Assembly: GCA_012934845.2 (NCBI GenBank)
Contig: WNNJ02001396.1
Span: 124,001 to 188,000, forward strand
DNA from: Pomphorhynchus laevis
Taxonomy: Eukaryota; Acanthocephala; Palaeacanthocephala; Echinorhynchida; Pomphorhynchidae
Length of the DNA: 64,000 nucleotides
Direction: 5' to 3'
Shown: piece after piece, positions 44,700 through 56,589 of the stretch
Position numbering within the stretch: the first letter of the stretch is position 1
Layout: each line of letters opens with the position of its first letter
The notes under the pieces: generated by a model
Databases searched by the model: none
Told to the model about the DNA's origin: nothing
The model's input: only the letters and a program-made list of their open reading frames with translations
Position numbers and translations under genes: made by a program

Positions 44700-46990
44700 A
44701 TATACAGTTATAATTCTAAATAAAAATCAATGTTTATGAATTGACTAATAAAAAACATACGATGTGTCAGCAAAAGATTAGAGGTAATCAGGAGAAACTG
44801 TTATGTTATCATGTTTCGACACTATTCTTCGATAGCAATTATTAAAATTTAATTTTTAACGAAAAAATTAATAGTAGTTTTAATTTATGTTAATTTAATG
44901 TTCATATCTAGATATACACCTTCTTTATCATCAATATTGGTTTTGTTAAGAAAAAGGCTTTATGGATAAATTTGTTCGCTTATTGAATAAAAATTATTAG
45001 AATTAAATACACATATATCATCAATGTATCGAAATATATATTTCATATATTTATATTGTTTAAATTTAGTTTTTACACAGTTATGAACAAATTCATATCC
45101 TATAAAGATTAAAAACAAGTCAGCTATAATTGGGCTACTATAACCACCCATTGGAATTATTTATGGCAATTCTTAAAATTTCATTATTTAATGTATTATG
45201 CATATGTCTTATGTCTTAAATATTAATTTAAAGGTTTTTGTTAATTTATAGATATAAATTAATAGTAGTTTTAGTTTATGTTAATTTAATGTTCATATCT
45301 AGGTATACACCTTCTTTATCATTAATATTGGTTTTATTATCAAAATTTGCTTAAGAGTTTAAATTTATTCTTTATATTATTGTTTTGATTTATATATTTT
45401 ACTATTTTCTGCTTGATGTTATTTTTATAGTAACCTAGTTTAAAATATGTATCTATTAAATTATTCAAATCATTTTGAAGAAAGCCAATATCATTACATA
45501 TTGTTGCAATTCTTAAAATTTCATTATTTAATGTATTATATTTTATATTATATGGTATGCATGAATGCTCATGCAAAAATATGTTTCTTGTAAATTTAAA
45601 TATGTCATCTTTACGATATAAATTAATAGTAGTTTTAGTTAATGTTAATTTAATGTTCATATCTAGATATACACCTTCTTTATCATTAATATTGGTTTTG
45701 TTAAGAATAAGGCTTTCTGGATAAATGTGCTCACTAATTGAATAAAAATTATTAGAATTAAATACACATATATCATCAATGTATCGAAACATATATTTCA
45801 TATATTTATATTGTTTAGATTTAGTTTTTACACAGTTATGAACAAATTCATATTCTATAAAGCTTAAAAACAAGTCAGCTATAATTGGGCTACTATTACC
45901 ACCCATTGGAACACCTTTTACTTGTCTAAATATAGATGTCCCTACTTTTAAATAATTTTGATTTATCAAAATATTTAAGGATTCTATTAATTCAATTTTA
46001 TCCATATATTTATATTTATTTGATGGTTTAATTTTTGTTAGATAGGCGTTATAATTATTATAACATATATATGTATATCTTTTTCCGAATATAAGATTAA
46101 TTAATTTTACTAACGCTTCTTTAATATCTACTAAAAACAAGTCAGCTATAATTGGGCTACTATTACCACCCATTGGAACACCTTTTACTTGTCTAAATAT
46201 AGATGTCCCTACTTTTAAATAATTTTAAAAGTAGGGACATATACATCTAATTTATAATTTAAATTTATTCTTTATATTATTGTGTTGATTTATATATTTT
46301 ACTATTTTCTGCTTGATGTTATTTTTATAGTAACCTAGTTTAAAATATGTATCTATTAAATTATTTAAATGACTTTGAAGAAAGCCAATATCATTACATA
46401 TTGTTGCAATTCTTAAAATTTCATTATTTAATGTATTATATTTTATATTATATGGTATGCATGAATGCTCATGTAAAAATATGTTTCTTGTAAATTTAAA
46501 TATTTCATCTTTACGATATAAATTTATAGTAGTTTTAGTTTATGTTAATTTAATGTTCATATCTAGATAGACACCTGTATATATATACACCTTCTTTATC
46601 ATTAATATTGGTTTTATTATCAAAATATTTAAGGATTCTATTAAATTTATTCCATTTAATGTATTATATTTTATATTATATGGCATGCATGAATGCCCAG
46701 GCTAAAATAAGTTTCGATTAATTTTAAATATGTTATCTTTACGATATAAATTAAAAGTAGCTTTAACTGATGTTAATTTAATGTTCATATCTAGATATAT
46801 ACATTCTTTATCATCAATATTAGTTTTATAAAGAATGAGGTTACCTGGATAAATTTGTTTGCTTTTTGAATATATATTGTTAGAGTTAAATACAAATATA
46901 TTATCAATGTATTGAAACATGTATTTCATATCTTGATATAGTTAGATTGATTTTTAAACAGTTATGAATAAAATCATATTATATAAAGCT
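44700..46990 (-). mobile_element. Cluster of partial Penelope-like elements in one orientation
   Basis: At least four partial copies follow one another: 46990-46620 (YIDNIFVFNSN), 46620-46241 (C-terminal part of the RT), 46240-45340 (277-codon open frame with MGGNSSPIIADLFL twice and FRYIDDICVF) and 45165-44700 (MGGYSSPIIADLF, YIDDICVF, and a 3' tail with tcaggagaaactg at about 44790 matching the tail at 51200). Tail-to-head joining of partial copies is common for PLEs. No GIY-YIG endonuclease is recognisable. Confidence 0.75.
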
Positions 46991-47340
46991 TAAAGATAAG
47001 TCAACCATGATTTGGCAGATTAGATCATTGATTAAAAAATAAGTGTCACCAAATATAATAAAACTGTAATTGAATATAAACGACTTGCAGTTTTTAATAT
47101 TTAATTGTTTAAAAATAATAAATTAATTTAGCTTATCTTGTAGAATAGTTGGTAGTCAGCCTTCTGACGAGCCCTTCTGACAATTCCTACTATGAGGTGG
47201 TAGAGGAAGTTCATCAATATGTGCGAGGTCATGTACAAGTAATGATCGTTTTGACTGATCGGCGTTATTTAAACTTTTTGGGATGATTTTATTGTCTTAT
47301 AATTCATCGACAATTTATATGGTTCAAGAGATATAACTGA
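46990..47340. other. Spacer, no gene seen
   Basis: A/T-rich sequence between the PLE cluster and a LINE remnant; no supported feature. Confidence 0.45.
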
Positions 47341-47359
47341 ATATGGCGTTTCTCCGTCA

Positions 47360-49200
47360 TTCATACAGTTGAATTCAAATTTGTCGTAAACTGGTAACAG
47401 GCCTTCAACAGCATCTGAATCGTCATTTGCGCGTTTGGGATATCGCGTAATAGGTGCATCACAGTATCGGTATGTAGATTATACTGACACGTTCTTGTTG
47501 AGACTAGCGTCTGGCTCGAATAAAAGTTCCTCAGGTTCACATGTTTCCTGTTGAATGTGGTCAAAGGCCAATATTGGAAGCCGACCGAGTGAAGCTAGCA
47601 TGGCTTTTGCGTTGCCCTGCATTAGCGCGATCGAGATGCGCTGATATAATCGTGTGACTGTCATAGAGTAACCCATTCTGCTTGTACGGCTCATATTGTT
47701 CGCAACCCGCTTGATCACCCTGTTTCCTTCGTCGTTCCATCCACCAAAGGTCTCGACTACGGCGGCTGAAAACATGTACCCCGCATCTTCGACTCTGTCC
47801 TATATTTCCTATCCTTTACATTGACAGCGTACGACGTGGCAGCGGCGAGTTGTACGTTGGCGGCGGAATGACGGTATGCGGCTTGTTGGGGTGGGTGACT
47901 GCAAAGTCGACTGCAAGTGGAAGGTCCCCATAAAAGAGGATGTTTGCCAGGTGTTCGCGTAGGTCCGGGATAATTCCTCACACTTCCAGGGCTACATCCA
48001 TACGAGCTGATTGTGCGGCTGCGAATACCACGTCACGGATTGCATTATGCCGCAGGCCTTGATAACCCCCGCAATCGCAAGTGAGTGAATGTAGGCATTC
48101 CTTATCCACTATACGCATGCAGCGGCCGCATCGATAATCGTTTTCGTACTAGGGAATCCCAAGCCACATTCGGGCTAGGACACAGAACTGCGGTGGAGTA
48201 AGTTCCGTTCCAAATGCCGAATTTGGGACGGCGCTGAGCCAAGCTCCAGCCTTTGGACATGACACTGCCTGTAGTCGGGCCAGGTCTATTTCGCAAGACC
48301 ACTGTACCAGCTGGGTTGAGGCAAGATTATCGATCAGCCGCGAAGTGGATGATTAACCGCTCTCTGTGGACGGAATGGAGTTAGAGCCCATTCGTTTTCT
48401 TAGGGTTACCAATGCCTTAGAATAGAGAGGAAATAGTAAAGCGTCCAGACTGTATATCTCTCCGGTTTGTTGCACGCAATGAATGTACTCTGGGCGTGCG
48501 CAGCATCGCATCTTAGACTAAAGCCGCCCAGACGGATAAGGAGTGTCATTAATGATTTGGTAGCTTCTTGAAGTTGACAAGCGCATATTTTCTGAAAAGC
48601 GCTAGCGATTTGTCTGTCAAATGACTGACAAAACTTTTTTGTCATCCTTGGATCGACTTGCGAAGGAGGTGGTTTATCCTTGACGAGGATGCGCAGTGAT
48701 GAAGTAGAAGATATTCGACTTAAGTGTCTGGTAGCTCGGCCACTGCATCAATTGTCTGAATTAGTGGTGGAAGAACCTCATTAGACAGGTGGTTTTCGAG
48801 CGCTGTTTTTGAGCGCTGTTTTCGAGCGTTGTTGATTGTTCGAGCGCTGTTTTGTAATATTGGGGGATGAGAGTGGTTGATCTGTATAGCTGCTGTATGT
48901 AGGAGGATGCAGTCTTTGCAGGAGTGTCCATGTATGTGCAGATGGGGTTGATATTCTGACTGAAATCAGGTGCCTGGCTGCTTTCCCGTAATTTCCGTGC
49001 TTGGCCAGGCTGATACAAGAAAGTTCCGACTTTCCGTTCGGTTTGCGATTTGCATTTTTGCGTGTAATTGCTCTCATCGATGGCAAATTCGGTAAGGTTA
49101 TTGTCGCGTAGGCTCTTATTGACTCGCAAATCTGCTTTTCGACTTTTATGTCGACCTTTGTAAACTGTAGGTATCGAGCAACTGAAGCACGATTTGGCGA
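47360..49200 (-). mobile_element. Decayed non-LTR retrotransposon with zinc-finger/restriction-like endonuclease C-terminus
   Basis: Reading downwards: HGNYGKAARHLIS and LLQRLHPP (48990-48880; typical of the N-terminal region of such polyproteins), LLIRLGGFSLR (48560-48510), RRPKFGIWNG (48235-48190) and then AVVETFGGWNDEGNRVIKR (47765-47700) with LYQRISIALMQGNAKAML (47650-47590), the end of the nuclease region. The palm of the reverse transcriptase is largely missing. Base composition is GC-richer than the neighbours. Old, with many breaks. Confidence 0.55.
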
Positions 49201-49309
49201 CTTCGCCTATTAACCGGCATTTCCGATTTGGAGTGCGCGTTTAATGTTATCACAAAAATGGGTGGCTGCTAGAACCCGTGCTTTAAACGGAATGCGTTTG
49301 ACCGTTGTA

Positions 49310-49445
49310 ATATTACATATTACATATTAATATTACAATTTAATGTAATATTTCAATATTGTGTAATATTATAACATTACATATTACATATAATTGCATA
49401 TTACATATTACATATTGTAATATTATCAAATTGTAATTGTAATAT
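49310..49445. repeat. attacatatt/gtaatatt short-repeat patch
   Basis: Repeated short words (attacatatt, gtaatatta) in both orientations fill the stretch; low-complexity DNA. Confidence 0.7.
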
Positions 49446-50115
49446 TATTGATTAAAAAAAGAAGAAAATTGAGTGATATACAAAAGCTCAAAGAAAGTAA
49501 AAAAAATTAGCATAAAATTAAACGCATATACAAGTTTAAAATCATTAAAACTTACTCCTGCTTGACAAGTATGAAAACTCTTACACTAATTACAAAGCCT
49601 GGAAGATTGTAAGTTTTGAGCTTGGAAATTACGCAGTGGTGAAACATTAATTTGTCGTTTGATTTCAGTCAGCTCAGTCTCAAGAGAAAAAAATATTTAC
49701 AAAAAATATTTAGAGCTTAAACACAAAATTCAAACAAACAACCTACAAATGGGATCAAAATCTCGTAAACGACGACAAGAGAAGACAGGCACGACAATGG
49801 AAAAGACGAAAAATCCTCCGAATACACAACACAACAAGTTTGTTGTGACTCCTTGGGTTGTGATGTCTGGACAACCGTCTCAATTCACGAGTCCGAGCAA
49901 TCGGCTATGTGTGATAAGAAATTTATTTGTGGATATTGCAGCGCTTCGATTTTATTGCGAAATATCTCAAGGATCACAACGAATAATTCCGATATCATAT
50001 TTGCTGCTGATACGTCCAGAAAATCCAATGATGTTCACTCCGTCGGTTGGGGTTGTGCAGCACTTAAAGATGTAACTCAGACGAATGATCTATCGAGTGA
50101 AGATTGTCAAACTCT

Positions 50116-51260
50116 GATGTCCCTACTTTTAAAATTAGATGTATATGTCCCTACTTTTAAAATTATTTAAAAGTAGGGACATCTATATTTAGACAAGTAA
50201 AAGGTGTTCCAATGGGTGGTAATAGTAGCCCAATTATAGCTGACTTGTTTTTAGTAGATATTAAAGAAGCGTTAGTAAAATTAATTAATCTTATATTCGG
50301 AAAAAGATATACATATATATGTTATAATAATTATAACGCCTATCTAACAAAAATTAAACCATCAAATAAATATAAATATATGGATAAAATTGAATTAATA
50401 GAATCCTTAAATATTTTGATAAATCAAAATTATTTAAAAGTAGGGACATCTATATTTAGACAAGTAAAAGGTGTTCCAATGGGTGGTAATAGTAGCCCAA
50501 TTATAGCTGACTTGTTTTTAAGCTTTATAGAATATGAATTTGTTCATAACTGTGTAAAAACTAAATCTAAACAATATAAATATATGAAATATATGTTTCG
50601 ATACATTGATGATATATGTGTATTTAATTCTAATAATTTTTATTCAATTAGTGAGCACATTTATCCAGAAAGCCTTATTCTTAACAAAACCAATATTAAT
50701 GATAAAGAAGGTGTATATCTAGATATGAACATTAAATTAACATTAACTAAAACTACTATTAATTTATATCGTAAAGATGACATATTTAAATTTACAAGAA
50801 ACATATTTTTGCATGAGCATTCATGCATACTATATAATATAAAATATAATACATTAAATAATGAAATTTTAAGAATTGCAACAATATGTAATGATATTGG
50901 CTTTCTTCAAAATCATTTAAATAATTTAATAGATACATATTTTAAACTAGGTTACTATAAAAATAACATCAAGCAGAAAATAGTAAAATATATAAATCAA
51001 CACAATAATATAAAGAATAAATTTAAACTCTTAAGTGGCAAATTTTTATGGATGGATAATAAATAATATACTTTGTATTAGAATAAGATACTAGATAGTT
51101 ATTTCAGAGGAAATACATCATTAGCATGTATTTGGCCCCGCTGCTATATTGGGTAGATGAGTTAGGGGCCGAAACCTGATAGCATATCAGTTTCTCCTGA
51201 TGACCTCTAATTCTTATTCTGATACAACGTATGTTATTTATTAGTCAATTCATAAAAATG
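50116..51260 (+). mobile_element. Penelope-like element nested in LINE-A ORF1, with rearranged RT order
   Basis: A 284-codon open frame (50212-51066) carries MGGNSSPIIADLFL, then VDIKEALVKLINLIFG, IELIESLNILINQNYLKVG, again VKGVPMGGNSSPIIADLF, then FRYIDDICVF and the C-terminal part. The first MGGNSS block is an extra copy placed before its normal upstream neighbour (compare 5.8-6.1 kb). The 3' tail (51120-51240) has ggggccgaaac, a 6-bp hairpin ctgata/tatcag, and ctcctgatgacctctaat. The left junction contains the hairpin 50145-50182. The opposite-strand copy at 46240-45340 has the same structure. Confidence 0.8.
50145..50182. repeat. Perfect 17-bp hairpin at the PLE left junction
   Basis: atgtccctacttttaaa (50145-50161) and tttaaaagtagggacat (50166-50182) are perfect reverse complements with a 4-base loop. 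A further copy of the left arm lies at 50117-50133. The same hairpin is at about 46190-46231 in the minus-strand copy. Confidence 0.9.
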
Positions 51261-54200
51261 ACGTTTATTTTAAATTTCATTTTTTTAACTTGATTTAAAT
51301 TATAGAAAATCTAAAAACAATTATTAATTTTATTATTTAATTATTAAATTTTGATTTAGCATTATTATGTTTTGTTTATTTTATAATTATATTAAATACG
51401 TAGACTCAGTTAGCTGATTTAATATTTCAAGTCAAGATATTGTGTCTAATCATACCTATGATGAGGACCTGAGAGATACAAAAAACACCAGCCCTATACT
51501 CCGAGATGATATGATATCGAATTTCACAATTAGTAAAATCATGTCTAGTCTGGGTAAGGAAACTGAGTCGGAAATATTAATTACCAAAGAAGCTGTCAAT
51601 TCCGTTGGCAAGTTACGATCCACATACCCTACCACACCTTCTCCCACGAAGCAATCAGATATCAATGATATATACTTTCATTGTATCGAAATTCCACACC
51701 AGGTTGCAATCGAGGGTGAACAGTCTAGAAAAGTTTTTAGTGAACAGTCTAGAAAAGTTTTCAGTCAGATATTCTCTCAACGACAAACTGATCCACTAAA
51801 TAGTCACAGGTCATTCTAATCCAGCAAGTCTAATGAATCTTCCCGGGATCGGTGTTTGATTATTACGAACGTTCTTGAGTCGTCGTCTGATGTGGCTCAA
51901 ACTCGAGTGGACCATGATGTTGAACAATTCCAAAAAATATTGCGAGTTATTATTTCTCCAGAAGATCCATATATTTCAGAAGTTCGCCCTATTGCGATAT
52001 TTAGGATAGGCCGTCGCAACAATCTTGAAGAACGTTCTCGTTTGATGAAAGTTGTCTTTCGTACATCCTCAGTGGTCCGTGAGTTGTTAAAACGCAGATC
52101 TAAACTGAGGCAGTCCCCATTTCGATTGTTGACAGATATGTCTTTCGCTGAGCGTTGTCTCTGGCGTGTTGCTCGGACCGAGCTAAATGCTCGGATAGAA
52201 TCTGGAGAAACTGATCTGCATATTGTAAGTTTTCGGGTAGTTCGGAGTCGTCCACGATTGAGATGGCCCCCGCTATGAAAACGTTTTCTGAGAATTGTAA
52301 GATAACACCCAATGCCCCATATCGTAAAAACAACAAATGGCTCAAAGTTATATATTCGAACGTTCGAAGCGTTCTCAATAAGATGGATGAATTGAAGGTC
52401 ATAGCTACTTCTCATCATCTAAATATCAATGCCTTTAGTGAATCTTGGCTCTCTGACCTTGTTCCTGATAGCTTATTATCCATAGATGGATATAACCTGT
52501 TTAGTTGTTATCAATCTGGTCGAAGGGGAGGGGGTGTATTGCTATATTGTAGTTTAGGTATTGATGTAGTGTATTTGCAGACGATTAGTGATGCCAATGG
52601 GATTGAGGTTTTATACCTCAAATTGTGCCTTGATCAGGTCAATTCTATGTATGTGCTAGTGTTCTATCGTCCTCCTTTTGCAAGTAGCGATGATTTAATA
52701 TAACTTAATGAGCTCTGTGGTCAATAGAAAAAATGCCTAATCTTAGGAGATCTGAATATTCCCTCAATAGATTGGGACTCGTTTTTATCTCCTAGTCGCA
52801 TTGCATCGGATTCGGTTTTATTAAGTGTTCTACACAGCAGTGGTCTGCATCAGCATGCACGTGAGGCAACCCGTTTCACTAGCCAGTCGTCTACCCAGCT
52901 AGACGTGGTCTTGTCTTCGTTTAAGTCTGATATTGCTCACATAGATTATCTTTCTGCACTGGGGATGAGCGATCATTGCGTACTGTCCTTTTCATTTAAA
53001 TGCGCAAGCAATGTAACGTCGGTCAGTCCCATGCATGGTAAGCCTCTGAACGTCTGGAAGGCTGATTTCGACGCAATTATCTACAAATTGAATCTCGTTA
53101 GATGGCCAGATTTGTGTAAATGCGGAATAGACGAGGCTTGGTATGTTTTTGAGAGCACACTTTATAACTTACTGATATTGCATTCTCCCAAGTTTAAAAC
53201 ACATAGGCAAGTTTGTCCTTGGTTTGATGGGCTTCTCTGGTATCACTCACGCGCACGTAAACATGCGTGGATTTCATTTCGTTGTGGACAACAATCTTAT
53301 GAGTCTTTTAAACAAATTAGGAATAGATTTACCGCTCTCAAGAGAATGAAGCGTCGTCAGTTTGAGGATAAGCTAAGTTCTATGGATGGCAAGGCTCTAT
53401 TCTCTTACATTCGCAAAATCAGGGGCTCGAATATTCCACTAGTATCGTTGAGGGATGATTCTCAAGACGAGGTCACGTGTAAAAGTGTCATGGCAAACTT
53501 ATTTGCCCAGGAGTTCTCATCGATGTTTTGCTCTTCGCGGACATTGTGTAGTTCTAAATCAGAAAAGGGTTCAGATGCATTCGACCGATCTAAACTGTCG
53601 TTTTGTGCTGAAGATGTTTTAAAGCTTCTCTGTAAATTAAAACCGAACATCGCTGCCGGTCCGGACGGACTTCCCTCTATTCTTTTAAATAAAGTTGCTT
53701 CTCAAATATATTTATATGTTTTCCGTATGTTTCAGTTTTCTATTCTCCAATCTCGAATTCCTTCGCGTTAGAAGGAGTCCATTGTAGTTCCAGTGTATAA
53801 AATTGGAGATCGACAAGTGTGTAAGAACTATCGCCCAGTAGCCTTGACATGTATTATTTGTAAGTTGCTTGAAAAGCTAATAGTCAAAAACATATCCTCT
53901 GATTTGGAAAGCAACGGTAAACTCACTGACTCACAACACGGTTTCAGACCAAATAGATCAACAATAAGTAACCTTTTGGTTCCTTCCAACGCATGGCAGT
54001 CTTCATTAGATGAACGAGTTCAATCTGATGTACTTTTTGTAGATTTATCTCATGCTTTTATTTCAGTTCCGCATTATCGACTCATTCACAAATTGAGGTC
54101 ACTTAGTGTTTGTCCTATGTATGTCGTCTGGATTGCAAATTACTCGAGTTCACGCTGTTTCAAAGTACGTGTAGGTGCAGATATGTTCACCTCATTCGTT

Positions 54201-54844
54201 ATTCCTTCTGGCGTTCCACAGGGTGATGTTATCTCCCCAATTCTTTTAATTGTTTATATCAATAATCTCCCATCTGTAATTCGTACTGATGTCGTAGTGT
54301 ATGCTGACGATGTTAAGATATGGTGGCCTATTAGAGACGGAAGGGATGTTAAGATCCTTCAAGATGATCTGACATGTCTTGAAAAATGGTCAGCGGAAAA
54401 TGGTTTGAGGGTTAACCCCTCTAAATGTGCGCATATGTCCATTGGTTCTTCACTAAACTCATCGTATCAGATAGGTTCGATTCAGATAGGCCGAGTGGGT
54501 GAATTCAAAGATCTTGGTGTGATGATGACCAGTAGCTTAAAAAATAATGTCCACACTAGATATATTTGTAATCGAGGCTATCGTGGTTTTATGGATGTTT
54601 TTCAAGTCTTTTGATCGGATAAGTCCATCAATGTTCAAGCGACTATTTTGCTCGTATATTCTTCCCATCCTTGAATACGGTTTACCTGTAACTTATCCAC
54701 AGACTTTAAGGGAATCCCGTGACATTGAGAACTTGTTACGTAAAGGGTCACGAATGATTCCGAATTTCTCCAATTTGAGATATGCGGAACATTTGACATC
54801 TTTACGTGTCGGCACATTAATATATCGCAGATCGGCCATTAATA

Positions 54845-56185
54845 ATACAAATATATTTAATGTGGCAAATGCGTACAAGCTGTACTCTTACAAGTCCACA
54901 AACAAAAATGAAAAAGTCAAGCAGATAAATTGTTTAAATGGGATCGGATTTGTCGTTTGAAGCACTGCAGGGAAGTTGATTGGCGTATATGAATGGGCAG
55001 ATGATTCCACGATAGAGGAGCAGCCACCAGGAAGGAGCGGAGTCCAAAGGAGGTAGAGTAGTTTGGGACATGTAAAAGAAGGGAATTACAGGAACGCAAG
55101 GAACAGTAAACAGGACGAGAATTATCAAGAAAAGGAAGGTTGAGAAATGAAGGGGTATGAAAAGTTACAAGGCGGAAAGCAACGATAAGAAGACGAATTT
55201 GAACACGACAATAAATTGTAGGCAAATCGAGAGAAGCAAGATGGTAGGATGTATGATCAAAACGACGAAGACGGAGGAGAATTCGGACAGCTGCGTTGAC
55301 GATGCGTTGTAGGGGAAGAAGAGTGGATTTAGATGAGTTGGAAAATATACTAAGACAATAATCAAGTCTAGAAAAAGGAGAGAAGATATGAGAGTCATAC
55401 AAGAAGGGAAATCGATCAATCTACGAACTTGACGGAGGTTGCGGAGTATCAAGGTAGATGAGCGTACTTTATCTCTAACGAAAGGTTTAAGTGAAAGTCG
55501 GTTGTCAAAATGGAAGCTTAGGAAAACGAGATTATCAACGATAGGAAGAATTGTAGAATTTAATGATACGCAGGGAGGTTCGAAGGCGAGGCGTCGAGGT
55601 AGGATCCACATAATTTTGGATTTATCAGGATTCAGAGAAATGCGAAGGGAAGAAAGATGATTGGAAATTGAGACAAGACAGTCGGAAGCAGAAACACTAA
55701 GATCGTGAATACGATAAACAGGTGCATGAGCATAGATGAGAATGTCATCAGCATATTGCATAACATGGAAGTTAAATTTATGAGAAATCGAAGACAAATC
55801 ACCAAGAAGAGAGAAAAGTATAGGGCCTAATACGGAGCCTTGTGGAACACCGGACGGAATGGACGAAGGATGGGAGAGAGAAGAGTTAGAATATACGCGA
55901 AATGTACGGTTTGATAGATATGAAGAAAATCATGATACAGTGGGTAAAGAGAAGACATAATCATGACGAATGTGATGAAGAAGAATCGAGTGATCGACGA
56001 TGTCAAAAGCAGACGATAGATCAAGAGAAACTATGGCATTACATAATTTATGATCGCGCGACATGAGTAAGTCGTTATAAACTTTAAGACATGCAATTTC
56101 GGTAGAGTAATTAGAGCGAAAATGGGCTTGGAAGGGAGGAAATAAGTTAGAGGAATAGAGATATGTATTAACTTATATGTATTGA
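54845..56185 (-). mobile_element. LINE-B copy nested in LINE-A ORF2, 5' truncated
   Basis: The 3' end is at 54845-54900 with the hairpin gtaca/tgtac (54885-54881 and 54877-54873) in the frame GTAAGA...GCATTTGCCAC. Upstream are C-terminal RRFDHTSYHLASLDLPTIYC and APLSWNHLP, LNPDKSKIMWIL, MQYADDILIYAHAP (YADD intact), GVPQGSVLGPILF and parts of SAFDIVDHSILL. It begins within the reverse transcriptase at about 56185. Two or three shifts are visible (near 55800 and 55400). The insertion point separates RRSAI from DLSTAV of LINE-A. Confidence 0.85.
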
Positions 56186-56216
56186 CTGCAGTTGATTGAT
56201 TTATCAACAGCAGTCA
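56172..56216. repeat. Short hairpin at the LINE-B/LINE-A 5' junction
   Basis: tgactgcagttgat and atcaacagcagtca pair over 13 of 14 positions around a short loop. The right arm is LINE-A sequence (STAVK codons); the left arm is an inverted copy at the truncated LINE-B end. Confidence 0.8.
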
Positions 56217-56589
56217 AAAATGTTTTCGATGGCTTTGGCGGTCTCTCTAGCTTATTATCCGTGAATGATAGACGAGAAACTCGTGGGCATGTGTGGAAAT
56301 TAATAAAGCCAACTACAAGAATTCCTGTTCACCATCGATTTGCAACCAGAGTAATTAACGGGTGGAATGCACTAAAGTGCCTCGATATCTCTAGTAGTAT
56401 ATCTAGTGATGCTATCAAGAAAGACATCGAAGCCGAAAGAAGGAATTTGCAACTACTATTTGATTGAATTTTTTTGTTGATGTTTTTTATTTTATTTTAT
56501 AATGTTTTGTAAGCGACACTAGCATGTAGCTCATTTGCTTCTGTTTGTTATAATAATAAAGGACTTTTGTAATTCCCTTATATTATTGA

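Larger units (their letters stand above)
49751..52278 (+). pseudogene. LINE-A ORF1, split by a PLE and mutated
   Basis: It starts MGSKSRKRRQEK. After a frameshift near 49850 comes the zinc-finger block CDVWTTVSIH and FICGYCSAS, the counterpart of CHVWTSVSVP and FYCGYCCAS in LINE-C ORF1. The PLE enters at about 50116 after SSEDCQTL. The frame resumes by 51442 (HTYDEDLRDTKN), has a stop at 51817-51819, then RIGRRNNLEERSRLMKVVF and ARTELNARIESGETDLHI, ending at 52278 with ORF2 overlapping by about 16 bases. Confidence 0.75.
52263..56467 (+). pseudogene. LINE-A ORF2 (endonuclease/reverse transcriptase), broken and split
   Basis: Endonuclease: VIYSNVRSVLNKMDEL, FSESWL, RRGGGVLL, FYRPP, then a stop near 52701 and a shift, LILGDLNIPSIDW, and MSDHCVLSF (about 52980). 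Linker: GKPLNVWKADFDAI. A TAG at 53769-53771 replaces the tryptophan of the RWKE motif kept in the 17.1 kb copy. RT: NYRPVALTC, DLSHAF, VPQGDVISPILLIVYIN and YADDVKIW (54302); a shift near 54595; the thumb to RRSAI (54840). The C-terminal part from DLSTAVKNVF to RRNLQLLFD lies at 56190-56467, beyond the nested LINE-B. Confidence 0.85.
49600..56570 (+). mobile_element. LINE-A, nearly full length, carrying two nested insertions
   Basis: A CR1/Jockey-group element. ORF1 is at 49751-50110 and 51420-52278, interrupted by a PLE (50116-51260); ORF2 is at 52263-54840 and 56186-56467, interrupted by a minus-strand LINE-B (54845-56185). The 3' end has gtaagcgacac...catttgc and ctgtttgttataataataa, shared with the copies at 9.8 and 19.8 kb. 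With the insertions removed it would be about 4.5 kb, normal for the group. A handful of stops and shifts show that it is inactive. Confidence 0.85.

Noticed and set aside
51120-51240. Hammerhead ribozyme at the PLE 3' tail (GAAAC hairpin followed by CTGATGA)
   Set aside because: The space between the hairpin and CTGATGA is too short for stem I, and no second GAAA box follows, so only the simple hairpin is supported.
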